DNA from: Arachidicoccus terrestris
GTDB taxonomy: Bacteria > Bacteroidota > Bacteroidia > Chitinophagales > Chitinophagaceae
Assembly: GCF_020042345.1 (NCBI RefSeq)
Contig: NZ_CP083387.1
Location: 1,178,001-1,242,000 of the forward strand
Reading direction: 5' to 3'
DNA: 64,000 nucleotides
Both the position numbers and the translations under genes were made by a program. Of this stretch, positions 63,784 through 64,000 are shown one piece after another (position 1 is the first letter of the stretch; each line of letters begins with the position of its first letter). The notes beneath the pieces were generated by a model, which ran no database searches, was not told the origin of the DNA, and was given only the letters and a program-made list of their open reading frames with translations.

Positions 63784-64000
63784 ATGCAAATTGCGATTAT
63801 CAATGGCCCCAATTTAAACCTGTTGGGCACTCGTGAACCAACCATATACGGAGATACCAGTTTTGAGGCCTATTATAAAACCTTACAAACCAGATATCCT
63901 GACATTCAGTTTCACTATTACCAGTCCAATGTGGAAGGAGAATTGATCAATGAACTGCAGCGGATAGGATTTAATTACGATGGCATACTGATCAACCCGG
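63784..64000 (+). CDS. aroQ: Type II 3-dehydroquinate dehydratase, 3' end outside window
   Basis: The ATG at 63784 opens a frame to the window end (72 codons). The N-terminus IAIINGPNLNLLGTREPTIYG matches AroQ, the type II enzyme that dehydrates 3-dehydroquinate to 3-dehydroshikimate in the shikimate pathway. The conserved Asn and Arg of NLNLLGTREP are present, and HYYQSNVEGELINELQ matches the next part. The gene continues past the window; type II enzymes are normally ~140-150 residues. No -7 element was seen in the 126 nt upstream. Confidence 0.95.
   Translation, partial: MQIAIINGPNLNLLGTREPTIYGDTSFEAYYKTLQTRYPDIQFHYYQSNVEGELINELQRIGFNYDGILINP

Noticed and set aside
1-64000. Phage, integrative element, insertion sequence or CRISPR array
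   Set aside because: No integrase, transposase, phage structural gene or regularly spaced repeat was seen. The single tRNA gene has no adjacent integrase or direct repeat.

Overview
The window looks like chromosomal DNA of a Bacteroidota bacterium, most likely of the Chitinophagaceae or a close relative. The evidence is the set of phylum-typical families (DUF3822, DUF4290, DUF3810, DUF1573, CarboxypepD_reg/TonB proteins, a YfbK-type VWA protein, an ECF sigma/anti-sigma pair), the near absence of Shine-Dalgarno sequences, and repeated TAnnTTTG -7 promoter elements. There is no phage, insertion sequence, CRISPR array or rRNA. Most of the window is ordinary core genome.

Layout. 1-1.9 kb: the end of an Lrp/AsnC regulator, a DUF2157 membrane protein and a frameshifted 3' relic of a lectin/glucanase-fold gene. 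1.97-6.9 kb: an ECF sigma factor, its overlapping anti-sigma gene (which carries a TonB-plug-like domain) and a divergent VWA gene. 7.1-13.9 kb: lepA, a GH25 lysozyme, DUF4290, a YajQ-family gene, then a kdsC-like phosphatase, a UbiA prenyltransferase and maf in one run. 14.0-16.5 kb: a four-gene alkylation-damage operon on the minus strand (HTH-methyltransferase Ada without its sensor domain, a 2OG-Fe(II) oxygenase, a stand-alone Ada-type metal-binding protein, AlkB). 16.6-19.1 kb: an ABC ATPase, its membrane partner and a secreted protein. 19.3-23.0 kb: an AsmA-like protein, an ArsC/Spx-like protein and PdxJ. 23.2-28.6 kb: DUF3822, rsmD, 5-formyltetrahydrofolate cyclo-ligase, lpxK and RNase R, tightly packed. 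28.8-35.7 kb on the minus strand: a MutS2 homologue without an Smr domain, a methyltransferase, a TonB-dependent receptor, DUF445 and tRNA-His. 35.9-40.8 kb: a Prc-like S41 protease and a YfhO-type membrane protein. 40.8-48.8 kb: glycosyltransferases, a methyltransferase, a heptose-kinase-like PfkB protein and a GH3-family adenylating enzyme, which read as surface-glycan and small-molecule conjugation genes. 49.0-50.4 kb: LysE and MarC family membrane proteins. 50.6-55.5 kb: two tandem paralogous FtsX/MacB-type permeases whose last 133 codons encode identical protein. 55.5-60.6 kb: a GH63-like glucosidase, a DUF3810 zincin and a glycosyltransferase-like protein. 60.7-64 kb: two DUF1573 proteins, carA, an HD-domain protein and the start of aroQ.

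Most interesting: the sigma/anti-sigma-plug/VWA cluster; the split-Ada alkylation operon; the sequence-homogenised 3' ends of the tandem permeases; five genes whose -7 element ends only 4-7 nt before the ATG, which implies leaderless or near-leaderless transcripts; and an RsmD with GPPY in place of (D/N)PPY. None of these is proven novel from sequence alone.
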